A stretch of DNA of 64,000 nt from assembly GCA_010692645.1 (NCBI GenBank), contig JAAHGS010000003.1, forward strand, positions 84,306 through 148,305. The letters are read 5' to 3'. Origin of the DNA: Symploca sp. SIO2E9 (lineage in GTDB: Bacteria; Cyanobacteriota; Cyanobacteriia; Cyanobacteriales; Coleofasciculaceae). The notes beneath the pieces were generated by a model. That model did not search any database and was not told where the DNA came from. It worked only from the letters and a program-made list of their open reading frames with translations. A program made the translations under genes and the position numbers. Shown in pieces: positions 18,842 through 29,077 of the stretch (within the stretch, counting starts at the first letter, position 1; each line of letters opens with the position of its first letter).

Positions 18842-19806
18842 AGGCAATTCAGATGATTGGTTAACAGGGACGGGGGAATCAGCGATCGCACTATTTTATC
18901 TTCCTATATTGGTCTAGAATAAAACGTAGGTTGGGTTGGGCGATCGCCAAACCCAACACCCAACAGTTAAATTCCGAAAAACGCCACCATAATCATCAAA
19001 GAGAGGTTATTTTGTTGGGTTTCGTTCCTCAACCCAACCTACAAGCGATCGCACTATGAGTTTTGGATTAGGTGTAAAAAGACCGATATCAGCAATGTTT
19101 TTATCGAGCTTAGTTTGGTTCATAGGCAATTCAGATGATTGGTTAACAGGGACGGGGGAATAAGCGATCGCAATATTTTATCTTCCTATATTGGTCTAGA
19201 ATAAAATGTAGGTTGAGTTGCGCGATCGCAAAACCCAACACCAAACAGTTAAATTCTGAAAAACGCTACCTTAATCATCAAAGAGAGGTTATTTGGTTGG
19301 GTTTCGTTCCTTAACCTAACCTACAAGCTGCGTTTTGATCTAGTTGGGTGAGCTTCATAGGTAATTCAGATGATTGGTTAACAGGGACGGGGGAATCAGC
19401 GATCGCACTATTTTATCTTCCTATATTGGTCTAGAATAAAACGTAGGTTGGGTTGGGCGATCGCAAAACCCAACACCCAACAGTTAAATTCCGAAAAACG
19501 CCACCATAATCATCAAAGAGAGGTTATTTGGTTGGGTTTTGTTCCTTAACCTAACCTACAAGCTGCGTTTTGATCTAGTTGGGTGAGCTTCATAGGCAAT
19601 TCGGATGATTGGTTGAGGGGGAGGGGGGAATAAGCGATCGCACTATTTTATCTTCCTATATTGGTCTAGAATAAAATGTAGGTTGGGTTGGGCGATCGCA
19701 AAACTTAACACCCAACAGTTCAATTCCGAAAAACGCTACCTTAATCATCAAAGAGAGTTATTTTGTTGAGTTTCGTTCCTTAACCAAACCTACAAGCGAT
19801 CGCACT
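18821..19806. repeat. Four tandem copies of a palindromic ~235-bp repeat
   Basis: The marker CATAGGCAATTC recurs at 18839, 19121, 19356 (CATAGGTAATTC) and 19591, giving periods of 282, 235 and 235 bp. Each unit holds GTAGGTTGGGTTG near its middle and AACC(C/T)AACCTAC at its end. These are inverted arms that can fold into a large hairpin, and HIP1 sites GCGATCGC lie next to them. Copy 1 overlaps the first codons of the AAA+ gene; copy 4 ends at the stop codon of the DUF4157 gene. The first unit has a 47-bp extension. No gene is present in these 960 bp. Confidence 0.85.
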
Positions 19807-21934
19807 AAGTAGCAAGTAGAGATCCACTTAGTACATGTTGTCGGCGTTCTTCCGGAATCTTGTGAAGCAAATCCTGATTTATGGAATTATAGTCAAAGAA
19901 ATCGTATAGCTCTTCAGCATTCAATGCAAGGAAGTCTGCTGTGGGTAACACCGTAGTTTGAAGAAAAGTCATCACTTTGTGATTCGCCCAGAGCGCACGA
20001 TGTTGCAGGAAGAATGCAGCCACATTTGTTGGAGTATCCTGACCGATTAGCTTGTCAATATCCCGGTCTTTGGGATTGCCTAGTATTTCTTCTTTAAGAA
20101 TCTTAATAAATCCTGCGTGGGTAAAATCATCTAATCCTTGCATTGGATGATCTGGATCATACGCTATTCCAAAGTCAGGAGCAAAATCCATGATCTCGTG
20201 AAGAGTGTGGTAGGGGATACTAGTATGATCGTAATTTTGTCGCCAATACGCCATGATTGCCCAGGCCATTGCTGAGATTTGCTTTTTTGTGCCATCCGCG
20301 CCTTGTACCATTGTCATCATTCGAGCTGCTGTGAATGAGTGCCGCCCAAACATTGGCAAGTTTTTCGACCTCGCAAATTTATACGATTTATGTGATTCCT
20401 CACCACTGACCAGCACAGGATTAAGGGTACCTCCTGGCAAGTGTGCTGGATTTACGAGCTTGAGTGCATCTAATTGATTCTCTCTAATCTGGGAATTCCG
20501 GGGGCGATTATACGGAACTCGGCTTGTTCCCCCGGCTGGGTTAATTTCAGTTGCATTTAAGGCAGGCATACCACCCAAGATATTTACGGTTGGTTCTACC
20601 TTTTCCTTTTCCATGAAATAATGCATAATGTCGTGCAGTATTCCCGTTTTCTGGCGAACATCATAATTCTGAGGATTTATTATGACATCAGTATAGCTAG
20701 CAGGTAGTTTGGTCTTATTCCCTTTCCCAGCATGTTCAAAATAATTTTGGTAGATATTCCAGCTATGACCGTTAATCGCCGTTCCATGATTTTTCAGATC
20801 GTCTTTAATTTGTAGTTTACTAGTGTGACGTTCAATCCAACCATTAATCAATAATAATATCGAATTTAGATGATAGTCGATGGCATCATTTGCCTGAACT
20901 TCCTTGGCCTTCTCCTTCTCCTGATGCCTATTGGGCTTGGCACTCACCCAGCCATAGAGTGCAAGTGCAAGATCTTTATAATTGGCATAGACCCTGGTCT
21001 GTCTTTTCCTACCGAAATCCGGATGACTTTTCACAGAAGATTTATCGCCTGGATTATCCACAATCCATTTGGTGATCTGTGACCTCAACTTATTAGCATT
21101 AACATTATCTGTTCTAATTGCTTCAATCACAGTATTTTCATAAGCATTCTTTGCATCTAAAGCATTGATCATTTTAATTGCTATGTTGGTTATTGCCATG
21201 TTGAGGTCGGTCTTAATATCTGCATCTTTTACTTTAGTTGCCGACATTTCTCTATACCAACGGGTATAATCAGTATTATCTACAATCAAATATCGTTGCA
21301 TAACACCTTTTTGTACTATGCTACTACTGGTAAGATTGGCAATGGAATTGGTATTCATCTGCAAGGCTTTCGCACCCATCACCTCCGCTTCTTTCTCCAA
21401 TCCTGCATCATCATTAATATTCACTTCACCCTTCATTTGCATGGTAGGTTTTACCCTTCCTTGTTTTTGCTGCACCACATGCCATGCTTCATGGGGCAGA
21501 TGTTTTTCCTGTCCAGAAGCTAAATGAATATCCGTTCCTTGCGCATAAGCATGAGCATTCAATTGAGCAGATTTATCAGAATTGAAATGAACTTTAACAT
21601 CATCCATGGAAAAACCAGATAGGTTTTCAATTCCTGATTTTAAGTTGTCAGGTAAGCCTGTATTATTTTCCTTTCCACCAGGCTCAGGGCTTGCTTTTTT
21701 CTGACTGGGTTGCTGTTGTTGAGCAGGATAATTATCAGCGATCGCATGTAACTGAGCCGCTTGTTTAGCTTGCGGACTATTATTCGCCATCTCTTGCAGT
21801 TTTCTTTGAGCAATGGCTTGAGGCCGATTATCTACAAACTGAACATTAGAAGTACCACTAGTCTTCTTCTGAGCAACCCTATTAGCCACCGCTCTCGTTT
21901 TATTTTGCTGCGTCTTGTTAGCGTAAGTAAACAT
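19805..21934 (-). CDS. DUF4157 protein, putative eCIS effector/toxin
   Basis: 709 residues. A disordered Q/K-rich N-terminus (1-95) precedes a DUF4157 domain at about residues 95-190 (MDDVKVHFNSDKSAQLNAHA, HEAWHVVQQKQGRV). The HEAWH zinc-protease-like motif is intact. The C-terminal ~500 residues are a large unrecognised domain, mostly alpha-helical and polar, with another histidine-rich patch GILHDIMHYFMEKE. DUF4157 proteins are strongly associated with contractile injection systems as cargo. The AAA+ gene downstream fits that. No secretion signal. The toxic activity, if any, cannot be named. Confidence 0.75.
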   Translation of the reverse strand: MFTYANKTQQNKTRAVANRVAQKKTSGTSNVQFVDNRPQAIAQRKLQEMANNSPQAKQAAQLHAIADNYPAQQQQPSQKKASPEPGGKENNTGLPDNLKSGIENLSGFSMDDVKVHFNSDKSAQLNAHAYAQGTDIHLASGQEKHLPHEAWHVVQQKQGRVKPTMQMKGEVNINDDAGLEKEAEVMGAKALQMNTNSIANLTSSSIVQKGVMQRYLIVDNTDYTRWYREMSATKVKDADIKTDLNMAITNIAIKMINALDAKNAYENTVIEAIRTDNVNANKLRSQITKWIVDNPGDKSSVKSHPDFGRKRQTRVYANYKDLALALYGWVSAKPNRHQEKEKAKEVQANDAIDYHLNSILLLINGWIERHTSKLQIKDDLKNHGTAINGHSWNIYQNYFEHAGKGNKTKLPASYTDVIINPQNYDVRQKTGILHDIMHYFMEKEKVEPTVNILGGMPALNATEINPAGGTSRVPYNRPRNSQIRENQLDALKLVNPAHLPGGTLNPVLVSGEESHKSYKFARSKNLPMFGRHSFTAARMMTMVQGADGTKKQISAMAWAIMAYWRQNYDHTSIPYHTLHEIMDFAPDFGIAYDPDHPMQGLDDFTHAGFIKILKEEILGNPKDRDIDKLIGQDTPTNVAAFFLQHRALWANHKVMTFLQTTVLPTADFLALNAEELYDFFDYNSINQDLLHKIPEERRQHVLSGSLLAT

Positions 21935-22012
21935 AGTTTTTATGAAGTTTTTTGTCTAATGCCTGTAATAATTGTACTAAAAGCCCTTAAAAATGTCTTT
22001 GAAGAAAAATAA

Positions 22013-22244
22013 CAAAAACGTAGGGAATAAAGCGCGATCGCATAACATTGGTAATCATTAGGACTTACGCACTCTACAAATTTACCACCATATGTATCAA
22101 CGATATTATGTTGTTTGAGGCTTTTGAGGGTAATTTCGAGATAGGTAGCGCATGCTAAAAATGGTCAAAATACCAAGCTCTAACGCCCGAAATCCCATAT
22201 ACATAGTTTATATTTTTTGTCAATGCATAAGTTCCAAATATAAT
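22013..22244. other. AT-rich intergenic region upstream of DUF4157 gene
   Basis: About 230 bp without a gene; it should contain the promoter of the DUF4157 gene. One HIP1-related site (GCGATCGCAT) is present. Nothing else is recognised. Confidence 0.5.
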
Positions 22245-22289
22245 ATTACTTATTACTTATTACTTATTACTTATTACTTATTACTTATT
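22245..22289. repeat. Heptanucleotide tandem repeat (TTACTTA)n
   Basis: Tandem TTATTAC/TTACTTA heptamers run up to the stop codon of the beta-helix protein gene. This is the reverse complement of the TAAGTAA array at 11130-11174 and again abuts a stop codon. Confidence 0.85.
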
Positions 22290-25139
22290 TCACCGACAAA
22301 CTGCCACATCATTGAAGTTTCCCTGGCGGATGACGGTGCCAGTATTGTTGTTATCAACTACATTGAAAGTCCCAGCATTTTGCTGTAGCAGGAAGTCTGT
22401 ATTACTATTGTTACCATTGAGTGCTAAACACAAGGTTTGAGAGCTATTCATAAAGGCAGCTAAACCTGGTACATCGTTATCCTGCAAGAGGTTGAACTCA
22501 ACATTGCCAAAAGCTTGAGCAGTGTTATTAGCCTGGATGAAAACACCCTGGCTAGCACTATTACTTACCTCAGTATTGGTAATAGTAAATTCCTGTCTGA
22601 CTCCTTCATTGGCTTGGATAAAAATCCCTTGACCACCGCTACTATTAATTCCAAATCTCGTATTATTAACTGTAATATTATTGAGGTTTATTCCCTGTAG
22701 GCTATCCCCAGAAGCTTGAATAAAAATGCCCTGACCAATATTATCACTTACAGTTGTATCACTAATAGCAATTTGTTGTTGGGAATTATTAGAAACCTGG
22801 ATGAAAACACCCTGACTATCACTATCATTGACGGTGGTAGTATCAATATTTAATTCCTGTTGAGCATTCTCAGCAGCTTGGACAAAAATACCCTGACCAC
22901 CACTGTTGTTGCTACTTCTAGTACTACTGATTTTACTATCTTGGATGTTAATTTCCTGTAGACTATTGCCAGAAGCCTGCATAAATAAACCCTGGACATT
23001 ACTATTACTAATCGCGTTACCGTTGAAATTTAAATTCTGTTGGGCATCATCAGTAGACTGAGCAAAAATACCTTGAGTATCATTATTCCTGACTTCGTTT
23101 TTAGTGATAATCAAGTTCTGCCTGGAATCCTGAGTGGCTTGGAGGAAAATACCCTGACCACCACTATTGTCGCTGCTGAGTTTTGTGCTGTTGACCTCAC
23201 TCTCGTTTATGGCTAAGTTCTGTTGGGTATTGCCAGAAGCTTGCACAAAAACACCTTGACCAAGACTATTACTAACGGTTGTATTATTGAGATTTAATTC
23301 CTGTTGAGAATCCTCATTAGCCTGAATAAAAACACCTTGACTAAGACTATCATTAACTGTCGTATTGTCGAGGTTTAATTCCTGTTGGCTATTTTCAGAA
23401 GCCTGGACAAAAATACCTTGACCACCGCTGCCATTACTACCAACCCTCGTGCTATTCACCGTACTATTATCAATATTAATTTCCTGTAGAGTCTCACCAG
23501 AAGCCTGAACAAAAATACCTTGACTACCGCTATCACTAATGGCGTTATTTTTGACACTTAAGTTCTGTTGAGCAGTTTCAGAAGCCTGAATAAAAATGCC
23601 CTGACTACCACTGCTGCTAATCAAGTTACCGTCAAGGTTAATTTCCTGCTTGGTATTACCAGCAGCCTGAGCTAATATGCCCTCAAGATTGCTATTGCTA
23701 ATTGAGTTATTAGTCAAAGTTACTGTACCAGCAGTATTATCGAGTAAGACACCAGCTGCCATCGAGCTAGCGATCGCATTATCTCGAATTACCCCATTGC
23801 TGATATTTCTCGCCTCAATACCAGGACCACTCACAGCTGTAATCTCAAACCCGGACAACACATTATTATTCCCGAGAGTGACAGTATCGGCAACCCCTGG
23901 CAATATTCCAGCACCCGATAGTGGTAGTTGCAGTAAGCCGAATTCAGTAGTATTTATCTCCTGCAGTGGTCCTGTAGATAGTACCTGTACTTGATCACCA
24001 ATTGTAAAGCCAGGAATACCAGGATTTGCCCCTGCTTGCACATAAACAATATCATTACCATCAGATAGCGTAGCATTGAGAGCATCCTGGAGAATGCCAA
24101 AGGGATTTTCAAAAGTACCATCTCCTCCAGCGACTCCTAGGTTCACCTGCTGGAAAAACCAAGGTTCACCTGTCTCTGGATTGGTTGCCTCAATAGTAAA
24201 CGCTTCGCTAAAAGATTCAGATTCCTGCTGCGAATCAACAGTAATACTAGCCGTGCGAGCAACAGATTCTCCAATACGGGCTAAAACAGTTTCCTGCTTG
24301 TTAACTCCCCGAGGACGAGTTCCTGGAAAATTCGCCCCGACATTAAAGACAACATTAGTACCAAAAATGGCATCTTCTTGGAAAGACAAGCCTAAATTTA
24401 AGGTATCAGCAGGATTAGCCTCTAATCTCAGTCGCCAACCTAATGCCCCATCAGTGCCAGCAGCATCATAATAATACAATCCGCCATAACCGCGCAAATC
24501 CCCTTGCTTACCAAGTCGCGCCAGTTTTATACCTGCTTCCAGCTCAAAACCAGCCATCGCTGCTTCAAAACTGGTGATTTGCTCAAGTTGTCTTTCTCCC
24601 TCTGCTACTAAAAAGTGGTTTTGAAAGAAAGGTTCTCCGGTAATTTCTCTAGCTATTTCTACAGTACTCTGATCAATGCGCTGACGGGTATTGCCAATTG
24701 GCACATAGGCATTGGCACGCAAGTCCCAAGTTTTCCCCAAGCTTTCCAAACCAGCCCCCAGTTGATTGAAGACTGAATTACCAGTGTTGCGGTTGTCATA
24801 GCTGAGGTAACCACCGAAAATTCGGTTATCTTGGTTGCTATAGAAGCGATGTCCTAAGAGGATATTGCCGCCTAGGTGAGAGCCATTGTCTAAAAGCAAT
24901 TGCCCTTGCAGGAAAGTGAGAGTACTGCCAGGAGTTTGCTGTAGGGGAACAAAACCCTGAAAGCTAGTAAAGCCATCGTAGCCAGCGCCAGAGGTACTGT
25001 AGCCTATTCCCAAGCGAGGAGAAACTCTCAAATCTGCAGCAGTACCAATAGATGTTTCAGTTGTCTGAGCTACTACAGCAGAGGAAAAGGCTTCAGAGAG
25101 TAGTAGACTAAAGCCAAGCAGTGGCGCTAGCTTTTTCAT
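22290..25139 (-). CDS. Inverse-autotransporter-like beta-barrel with beta-helix passenger
   Basis: 949 residues. A signal peptide (MKKLAPLLGFSLLLSEAFSS ... AVVAQ) is followed by an N-terminal barrel domain (about 35-280) with sequences typical of inverse autotransporters: SPRLGIGYSTSGAGYDGFTS, LGHRFYSNQDNRIFGGYLSY, GLESLGKTWDLRANAYVP. The C-terminal ~600 residues are a right-handed beta-helix built on repeats such as QGIFVQASGNSQQELN, spaced by about 35-40 residues. The barrel-first, passenger-last order is that of intimin/invasin (type Ve secretion), so the repeats would be displayed at the cell surface. Ligand unknown. The caspase-like gene lies 107 bp upstream on the same strand. Confidence 0.8.
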   Translation of the reverse strand: MKKLAPLLGFSLLLSEAFSSAVVAQTTETSIGTAADLRVSPRLGIGYSTSGAGYDGFTSFQGFVPLQQTPGSTLTFLQGQLLLDNGSHLGGNILLGHRFYSNQDNRIFGGYLSYDNRNTGNSVFNQLGAGLESLGKTWDLRANAYVPIGNTRQRIDQSTVEIAREITGEPFFQNHFLVAEGERQLEQITSFEAAMAGFELEAGIKLARLGKQGDLRGYGGLYYYDAAGTDGALGWRLRLEANPADTLNLGLSFQEDAIFGTNVVFNVGANFPGTRPRGVNKQETVLARIGESVARTASITVDSQQESESFSEAFTIEATNPETGEPWFFQQVNLGVAGGDGTFENPFGILQDALNATLSDGNDIVYVQAGANPGIPGFTIGDQVQVLSTGPLQEINTTEFGLLQLPLSGAGILPGVADTVTLGNNNVLSGFEITAVSGPGIEARNISNGVIRDNAIASSMAAGVLLDNTAGTVTLTNNSISNSNLEGILAQAAGNTKQEINLDGNLISSSGSQGIFIQASETAQQNLSVKNNAISDSGSQGIFVQASGETLQEINIDNSTVNSTRVGSNGSGGQGIFVQASENSQQELNLDNTTVNDSLSQGVFIQANEDSQQELNLNNTTVSNSLGQGVFVQASGNTQQNLAINESEVNSTKLSSDNSGGQGIFLQATQDSRQNLIITKNEVRNNDTQGIFAQSTDDAQQNLNFNGNAISNSNVQGLFMQASGNSLQEINIQDSKISSTRSSNNSGGQGIFVQAAENAQQELNIDTTTVNDSDSQGVFIQVSNNSQQQIAISDTTVSDNIGQGIFIQASGDSLQGINLNNITVNNTRFGINSSGGQGIFIQANEGVRQEFTITNTEVSNSASQGVFIQANNTAQAFGNVEFNLLQDNDVPGLAAFMNSSQTLCLALNGNNSNTDFLLQQNAGTFNVVDNNNTGTVIRQGNFNDVAVCR

Positions 25140-25245
25140 TAAAAATTATGCTCAAAACTCTGAAGCTCTATTTCAGTAGCTACAAAAGGGCATCAGGAAA
25201 TACTCTCAGGAGGCAATAATATTGTCTTCATTTCACGATTGAAGG

Positions 25246-27726
25246 TTAAACCACTTGATAGATAAAACTCAGGGTTGCCCAAGCCTTTAAATCCAATGCA
25301 TAGGCATCAGAAACTGTAGCGATGGAATTTGAGAGGTTAGCACTGGCTTGATGTAAATCTTCTAAGACTGCTCGTGTTACCTCCAGAGGCTGATTTAAAT
25401 CGTCAATTCTCCCTTCATCTCCCACAGGACGCCCAGAAGCTTCCAATGCCATACTCGTGTTTTTAAAAGGTGCTAAGCTGCAAATCAGTTGAATTTCCCA
25501 GATTCCAGCAGCCCCTCGAATAACCCAATCAAAAGCAGCAGAAGGTTTTGGCAGTGTCAGGCTTGCCCCTGATGGCAGGGCCCCATCTGCCATTAGGGGT
25601 TGGTTTATATATTTGCTCTTATAAAGGGCGATCGCATTGCTGCTGCTATCAAAACCGAGTAGCATAAAATATATTGGGGAATTGCCGTAATTTTCTAACC
25701 GATACTGAATACGACTTCCTATTGGTACAGTAGGAATATTGCCCTCAGAACCAGGAAGTATAAGACTACGGTTGGTCTTTGTGTCTGAAGAAAGTACAGA
25801 AGCAATTGCTTCTTGTTTTGCTTTTGAGGAGTTGCACCAAGGGGGGCATGGTTTGAGCGAGGTTGATGCCCGCCAAGCATATCGCCGCATCATCAGCTGC
25901 TGGTTAGGTTCGACTATCTCTAGTGAAGCCCTTACACCTAAACGTGAAGAACCCTCATTTGCTGTCAAACGCAGGAATTTTGCTGCTAGCAAGGTTTTTA
26001 ATTTGGGAGTTAGTCGATTAGTCGCCGACTTGACTGCCTCCCCAACTTCCCCAGTAGTATTAGGAATCGGTTCATTGGCAAGATATAGAAGTCCATAGCC
26101 CTTTGTCTGGGTTTCCGACTTACCCACAGACTTACTAGTTTTGTCGGAATTAGCTACTGAATCCTCAGCTACCTGTGCCGTAGATTGAGACTTACTTACT
26201 TTCCCAAACAGGTAATCGGCAGATTGTTCACCAGCTATAACTACCGAAGATACAGAAGGAATGTTAGCAAAGGCGCTAGTTGCATCCACACGTTCAATTC
26301 TTTCCAAGTCCAAATCCAGAGCAATCGCCAAACCAAGATTGCGAGGCAAAACGCGAATTACCTCCTGCAAGCACTGCCCTACTTGTAGGGGGTAACTCTG
26401 AGCAACACTAACGTCAACCACTCGTGCCTTAGCTCTTAAACCTTCTCTAGAGCGTATTTGCAGTTGTAGTAATTTATCAATCTTGTCGGCTTGAGGCTCA
26501 GAAGCTTGTGCTTCGGAGTCTTTGTCTGAGGGGAGTTCAGAACTTTCTATTTTTAACTCTTCTTGCCTAAATTCAGGTAAACCAGCACCAACTACTTGCA
26601 GGATAGAATTAGCCCCATAGTACTCCAAAACCTGAGCTGGAAGTCCTGCTAACCACAATTTTGCTGCTTTGCCATTGTCTTCTACTGCTGTAACCACGCC
26701 ATCTGCTCCCGTGCTGAGATTTGGCGGCAGGTAATAGGCAAGCAGTGGCTTGAGCCTTTTTTCACCCATAAGTTTCGGTTGTTGCTCTTTACCCACCAGC
26801 TGATTTACTGTGCCAGCAGTGCGAGACAAGCTAATCTGAACAGTTGTTGCCGGCATAGCTTGCCACAGATACTGAGTAAGAGCGTAGGTAAATAAGCCAG
26901 CACTGAAATCGTCCCAATTCGTCTCCGTTGCCATTTGACTAGAGCCAGCTGCTGCTAGAACCACTCCCGGCATTTGGTTTAGAGTAGGAGAATTAGACCA
27001 CTGTCGTCCTGCATCTTTGAGACGACGCCGGATTTGTTCTTGAAAAGCCAGCTCTCCATTACTGGGAGCTTCTGCTGGTGGGTTCGGACAAGACCTAACC
27101 CGTAAATTCCCTTGTAACAGTTTACTTGCTTGAATGTGACTGGTATCGAGAACTGTTGTAATTTTATCTGTCGCTAAGGTGCGCATCAGTAAAACTAGTG
27201 TTTCTTCCAGCAAATCGTTGGTTGCAGGTTTCCCCTTGTTGGGCAAGATACCATCTACAGGCACTAGACTGTTTTGAATATTGGCAGGGCTATCTATGTC
27301 CGATTCCTGAGCAATTTTAACTTGGCTACCATAGCCACTAAAGTGGAAGAGTACGACATCACCAGCTGAGGCTTGTTTACTCAGATGCTCAAGAAAAGCC
27401 TCTTCAATATTTTCCCTGCTGGCTTGGCTATCTGTCAGCACCAAAATATCACTGGCTTTAACCCCAAAACGGTGAATTAACAGTTCTTTTTGTAATTCTA
27501 CGTCTGTCAGGCAACCCTCCAAAGCTGTACTGCGAGGATACTGGTTAATTCCTACCAGTAGCGCCAATTTCCGCACACCAGGTTGTGCTAGCGCCTGGAA
27601 ATAGCGGTCTAAGGCTGGTACTGCTACACTTTTAGCACCTAGGAGTGATAGCGCAGTTTCACTCACTCCTAGTGCCGCCAGCCCTAAACCAGCTTTTTGT
27701 AAAAAAGTCCGCCGATCAAGTCCCAT
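25246..27726 (-). CDS. Caspase-family (orthocaspase) protein lacking the catalytic cysteine
   Basis: 826 residues. The N-terminus has a twin-arginine-like signal (DRRTFLQKAGLGLAALG). The C14 caspase fold follows at about residues 50-320: KLALLVGINQYP, H128 in LFHFSGYGSQ, and at the Cys position D194-T195-S196-H197, where active members have D-x-C-H. Ser replaces the nucleophile, so it is a probable pseudo-orthocaspase. The C-terminal ~400 residues are a beta-rich domain of the DUF4384 type (IQYRLENYGNSPIYFMLLGF). Predicted export and loss of the nucleophile suggest a binding or scaffolding role. It may be co-transcribed with the surface beta-helix protein. Confidence 0.85.
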   Translation of the reverse strand: MGLDRRTFLQKAGLGLAALGVSETALSLLGAKSVAVPALDRYFQALAQPGVRKLALLVGINQYPRSTALEGCLTDVELQKELLIHRFGVKASDILVLTDSQASRENIEEAFLEHLSKQASAGDVVLFHFSGYGSQVKIAQESDIDSPANIQNSLVPVDGILPNKGKPATNDLLEETLVLLMRTLATDKITTVLDTSHIQASKLLQGNLRVRSCPNPPAEAPSNGELAFQEQIRRRLKDAGRQWSNSPTLNQMPGVVLAAAGSSQMATETNWDDFSAGLFTYALTQYLWQAMPATTVQISLSRTAGTVNQLVGKEQQPKLMGEKRLKPLLAYYLPPNLSTGADGVVTAVEDNGKAAKLWLAGLPAQVLEYYGANSILQVVGAGLPEFRQEELKIESSELPSDKDSEAQASEPQADKIDKLLQLQIRSREGLRAKARVVDVSVAQSYPLQVGQCLQEVIRVLPRNLGLAIALDLDLERIERVDATSAFANIPSVSSVVIAGEQSADYLFGKVSKSQSTAQVAEDSVANSDKTSKSVGKSETQTKGYGLLYLANEPIPNTTGEVGEAVKSATNRLTPKLKTLLAAKFLRLTANEGSSRLGVRASLEIVEPNQQLMMRRYAWRASTSLKPCPPWCNSSKAKQEAIASVLSSDTKTNRSLILPGSEGNIPTVPIGSRIQYRLENYGNSPIYFMLLGFDSSSNAIALYKSKYINQPLMADGALPSGASLTLPKPSAAFDWVIRGAAGIWEIQLICSLAPFKNTSMALEASGRPVGDEGRIDDLNQPLEVTRAVLEDLHQASANLSNSIATVSDAYALDLKAWATLSFIYQVV

Positions 27727-27812
27727 ATTTCCTATCAGCTCTCAGCCTTCAGCTATCAGCCTACCAGGAATGAGTGAGCTATTTGCTTTCTAATTTGAGA
27801 TGAACTAGACTA

Positions 27813-28889
27813 TCAAGTCATTTGAGCAGTACAGACAGTTGAACGCTCAATGATCCCCCCACCTAAAAGAATTTCCTCATCATACAAAACAGCAGCTTGT
27901 CCTGGAGTAATGCTAAATTGCGGTTCATCAAATACTAGCTTAATCTGGTCTTCTGCTAGGGGGATCACTGTTACTGGTACAGCAGCAGAGCGATATCGAA
28001 TCTGCACTGATGCCCGGATGGGATTAGTAGGGGCAGGGATTGATACCCAGTTAACTCGAAAAGCACTACATTCAGTCTGATTGGCGCTGTCGCGATTACC
28101 CACAATTACCCGGTTGCGTTTCGCGTCTAGAGCAATAACATACAGAGGTTCAGCAGCAGCAATACCTAATCCGCGACGTTGCCCAATTGTGTAATGGTGA
28201 ATACCTTGATGTTTACCTAAAATCTCTCCTTGTACATTAACAATATCACCTAAGGTTGGAGTGATATATTTGTCAAGGAATTTTTGCATTGAGCCATGAG
28301 ATTCAATTAAGCACAAATCCTGACTTTCTGGTTTATCAGCAGTTTTAAGTTTATACTCAGCAGCAAGGCTTCGAGTTTCTGTTTTCTTGAGTTCTCCTAA
28401 GGGAAACACCGTTGCTGCTAACATTTCTTGAGTCAAGTCATAGAGGAAGTAAGATTGGTCTTTTGTCAAGTCTAGGGCTCTGCGTAATTGATAGCGATCG
28501 CTATGTTGATCATAACTAATGCGCGCGTAATGGCCTGTAGCAATTTTGTCAATGCCCAACTGTTGGCGAGAGTAGTTGAGCATCGGACCAAACTTCACCG
28601 CCCGATTGCACTGAGAGCATGGCAGGGGAGTAATTCCAGCTTCGTAACCGGAAACTAGATAATCAACAATATTTTTTTCAAATAGGTCGCGGCTATCAAT
28701 AATATGATGAGGAATACCCAGTTGTTCGCAAATAAAGGCAGCATCAACCATTCCTTCAGAGCAGCACTGACCTTTCCCTTTCATTAACCAAAGGGTTAGA
28801 CCAATTACTTCGTATCCTTGACGATGAAGGATGGCGGCGGCAACGGAACTGTCAACCCCACCAGAGAGACCCACGACGATCTTAGTCAT
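27813..28889 (-). CDS. mnmA: tRNA-specific 2-thiouridylase MnmA
   Basis: 358 residues. PP-loop [13 protein letters not shown] at residues 8-20; catalytic cysteines in [12 protein letters not shown] and ESQDLCLIE; also [10 protein letters not shown] and [12 protein letters not shown]. MnmA thiolates U34 of Lys, Glu and Gln tRNAs with sulfur relayed from a cysteine desulfurase. Length and motifs are complete. It stands alone as a house-keeping gene. Confidence 0.95.
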   Translation of the reverse strand: MTKIVVGLSGGVDSSVAAAILHRQGYEVIGLTLWLMKGKGQCCSEGMVDAAFICEQLGIPHHIIDSRDLFEKNIVDYLVSGYEAGITPLPCSQCNRAVKFGPMLNYSRQQLGIDKIATGHYARISYDQHSDRYQLRRALDLTKDQSYFLYDLTQEMLAATVFPLGELKKTETRSLAAEYKLKTADKPESQDLCLIESHGSMQKFLDKYITPTLGDIVNVQGEILGKHQGIHHYTIGQRRGLGIAAAEPLYVIALDAKRNRVIVGNRDSANQTECSAFRVNWVSIPAPTNPIRASVQIRYRSAAVPVTVIPLAEDQIKLVFDEPQFSITPGQAAVLYDEEILLGGGIIERSTVCTAQMT

Positions 28890-28956
28890 GAAATCACAAT
28901 CTAACAGATTTGAAACACGGTAGTTTCTTTAGGTTAACATTGACACACTTTTCTTT

Positions 28957-29061
28957 ATGATAATTGCAGCTGGACCCTTCTCAGCAAGAGAAGAAGCAAA
29001 TCGCTGGAGTAGCTATTTACAATCTTCTGGTTTAGATGCGCGAGTTTACTTTGGGAACTAA
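28957..29061 (+). pseudogene. Short SPOR-domain-like C-terminal fragment
   Basis: A 34-codon ORF reads MIIAAGPFSAREEANRWSSY then LQSSGLDARVYFGN. This matches the end of SPOR-type repeats in larger cyanobacterial proteins (GPFSSREEA...RVYFG). An in-frame stop lies just before it, so it is either a remnant of a larger gene or a tiny ORF. It precedes the DUF924 gene by 16 bp. Confidence 0.45.
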
Positions 29062-29077
29062 GAGAGATTGAATTGTT

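Noticed and set aside
18821..19806. CRISPR or origin interpretation of the 235-bp repeat array
   Set aside because: Units are long, nearly identical throughout and palindromic, with no short repeats and spacers and no DnaA-box cluster.
23677..24471. Plus-strand ORFs opposite the beta-helix protein gene
   Set aside because: Shadows of a clearly coding minus-strand gene with signal peptide and repeats.
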